A stretch of DNA of 64,000 nt from Bradyrhizobium ottawaense (GTDB taxonomy: Bacteria > Pseudomonadota > Alphaproteobacteria > Rhizobiales > Xanthobacteraceae), in the NCBI RefSeq assembly GCF_900099825.1, contig NZ_LT629693.1, forward strand, positions 2,480,001 to 2,544,000, in the 5' to 3' direction. Below are positions 62,858 through 64,000 of the stretch, piece by piece. The notes beneath the pieces are model-generated. The model was not told where the DNA came from and searched no databases. It was given only the letters and a program-made list of their open reading frames with translations. Every line of letters begins with the position of its first letter. The first letter of the stretch is position 1. Both the position numbers and the translations under genes were made by a program.

Positions 62858-63700
62858 TCATGTCTTCGTGAGATCGGCCTCGACCAGCGCGCGTAGTTCC
62901 GGTGTCACCTCGGGGCGCCGGCCGAACCACAATTCGAAGCCGCGCACCGCCTGGTGCAGCAGCATGCCGAGCCCGTCGGCGGTCTTCAGTCCGCGGCCTT
63001 GGGCGGCGGCAAGCAGCGGCGTTTGCAGCGGTACGTAGACGAGGTCGGCGACCACGGCATTTTGCGGCAGCAGGCCGGCATCGAGTTCGAGCGCGGGCTG
63101 GCCATGCATCCCGAGCGAGGTCGTATTCACCAGCAGGCCTGCGCGCGGCAAGAGATCGCCGATCGAATCCCATGCGACAGGCGCGACGCTCGCGCCGAAC
63201 TGATCGGCCAAAGCGCGGGCGCGCGACAGGGTCCGGTTGGCGAGATGCACGCGCTTGATGCCGCGCTCGATCAATCCGAACAACACCGCGCGCGACGCGC
63301 CGCCGGCGCCCAGCACCAATGCCTCCTCGGCCCCGTCCCATCCGGGCGCGCAGGCGTCGAGATTGTTGATGAAGCCTTCGACGTCGGTATTGGTCGAGCG
63401 CAGCTCGCCGTCGCCAAACCACAGCGTATTGGCGGCCCCGACCGCGCGGGCGCGATCGTCCGGCTTCGACAGCGCCAAGGCACGCTCCTTGTGTGGAATG
63501 GTGACGTTGGCGCCGACGAAGCCACGAACGGAAAGCCGCAGGACAAAATCCCCGAACTCGCCGGGCGGTACTGCCTCGATGACATAACCGCCCTCGATGC
63601 CGAGCGTGCGCAACCAGTAATGATGGATCAGCGGCGAGCGCGAATGCGCCGCCGGCCATCCGATCAGGCACGCGGCGGGGGATTTGGTTCCACTTGTCAT
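62858..63700 (-). CDS. aroE: Shikimate dehydrogenase
   Basis: A 280-residue NADPH-dependent enzyme of the shikimate pathway. Shikimate-binding AHSRSPLIHHYWLRTLGIEG and ANVTIPHKERAL (catalytic Lys) and the Asp in STNTDVEGFINNL are present, with the nucleotide site VLGAGGASRAVLFGLIERG and the final GLGMLLHQAVRGFELWFG. ATG 63700 (MTSGTKSPAACLIGWPAAHS) is preferred; a TTG six codons upstream is the only other option. The DUF1275 gene lies upstream in the same direction. Cytoplasmic. Confidence 0.95.
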   Translation of the reverse strand: MTSGTKSPAACLIGWPAAHSRSPLIHHYWLRTLGIEGGYVIEAVPPGEFGDFVLRLSVRGFVGANVTIPHKERALALSKPDDRARAVGAANTLWFGDGELRSTNTDVEGFINNLDACAPGWDGAEEALVLGAGGASRAVLFGLIERGIKRVHLANRTLSRARALADQFGASVAPVAWDSIGDLLPRAGLLVNTTSLGMHGQPALELDAGLLPQNAVVADLVYVPLQTPLLAAAQGRGLKTADGLGMLLHQAVRGFELWFGRRPEVTPELRALVEADLTKT

Positions 63701-63731
63701 GGCCGTCAAATCGGGCAAGCGGAGCTCAGAG

Positions 63732-64000
63732 TCAATGCTTCCGCGCGGTTACAGCAACGATGCCGCTCAGGGCCAGCGCCGCGGCGGAGGCAAACCAGAT
63801 CGCGGCGAGGTTGATCCAGGCATAGGCCAGCGCGCCGAGCACCGAGCCCGCGACCAGCGCCGCCCACAGCAGCAGATTAGGCGCCCAGGCCCAGCGCGAC
63901 CCGCCGGTTAGCGCCTTCGCCATCAGCTGACCGACCTTGACCAGCGCGCCGGTGACATAGGTCAGGCCGAGACCGGCGCCGCCATGGATCTGGAACACGG
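63732..64000 (-). CDS. DUF1275/YoaK-like membrane protein, partial
   Basis: The last 88 or so residues are visible, with the N-terminus beyond the window: MFQIHGGAGLGLTYVTGALV, KVGQLMAKALTGGSRWAWAP, LLLWAALVAGSVLGALAYAW, INLAAIWFASAAALALSGIV AVTARKH. The TYVTGALVKVGQLMAKAL block and the two final membrane helices fit the C-terminal half of DUF1275 (YoaK) proteins, of unknown function. It lies just upstream of aroE and in the same direction. Confidence 0.75.
   Translation of the reverse strand, partial: VFQIHGGAGLGLTYVTGALVKVGQLMAKALTGGSRWAWAPNLLLWAALVAGSVLGALAYAWINLAAIWFASAAALALSGIVAVTARKH

Overview
The window is high-GC, dense, alphaproteobacterial DNA. Protein content points to Bradyrhizobium or a very close relative in the Nitrobacteraceae: an FlbD-type sigma-54 regulator, a rhizobial FNR/FixK1-type regulator with matching DNA boxes, Omp31/RopB-like outer-membrane proteins, DUF2336 and DUF4112 proteins, and many short intergenic palindromic repeats of the rhizobial type. 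The genus is inferred from gene content; no rRNA or tRNA gene was seen. No phage, insertion sequence or CRISPR array was recognised.

Layout. 1-10.3 kb: the end of flbD, then a minus-strand sulfonate unit. It runs substrate-binding protein, ssuA, ssuD, ssuC, ssuB, flavin reductase. A third binding protein is divergent, and a luciferase-like monooxygenase and a stand-alone SF1 helicase follow. 10.3-19.3 kb: a TPR-caspase gene broken by an in-frame amber codon, msrA and msrB, several small secreted or membrane proteins, an AraC regulator, and a repeat-rich, gene-poor stretch that ends in two microprotein genes. 19.3-26.8 kb: an FkbM methyltransferase, conserved unknowns, purA and ybaK. 27-33.4 kb: two EamA exporters, an MlaD-like lipid-transport protein, an FMN-dependent hydroxy-acid oxidase, a DUF1330 protein and a TctC-type binding protein. 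33.4-41.3 kb: a Cache chemoreceptor, a divergent 2-hydroxyacid dehydrogenase, an ABC sugar-type importer with a binding protein and two permeases but no ATPase, and a phytase-like periplasmic protein. 41.5-47.3 kb: a MuiA-like protein, a LuxR-type regulator whose receiver lacks the phospho-accepting Asp, an AraC regulator and an HBM chemoreceptor. 47.4-52.4 kb: the serine pathway (serC, an SseB-like gene, serA), an acetyltransferase and a glutathione transferase. 52.4-59 kb: two outer-membrane proteins, a fosmidomycin-resistance-type exporter, glmM and lldD. 59-61.3 kb: a small oxygen-response module with an FNR-type regulator, perfect TTGAT-N4-ATCAA boxes, a CBS/BON protein, a micro-membrane protein and an unknown gene. 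61.3-64 kb: two tandem periplasmic paralogs, aroE and a partial DUF1275 gene.

The most notable points are the caspase gene with a nonsense codon after its catalytic dyad, the Asp-to-Glu pseudo-receiver, the crossed FNR boxes, the hairpin leader before serC, the degenerate Rossmann motif in the dehydrogenase beside the ATPase-less importer, and a mosaic of at least seven intergenic repeat families, one copy lying inside an operon.
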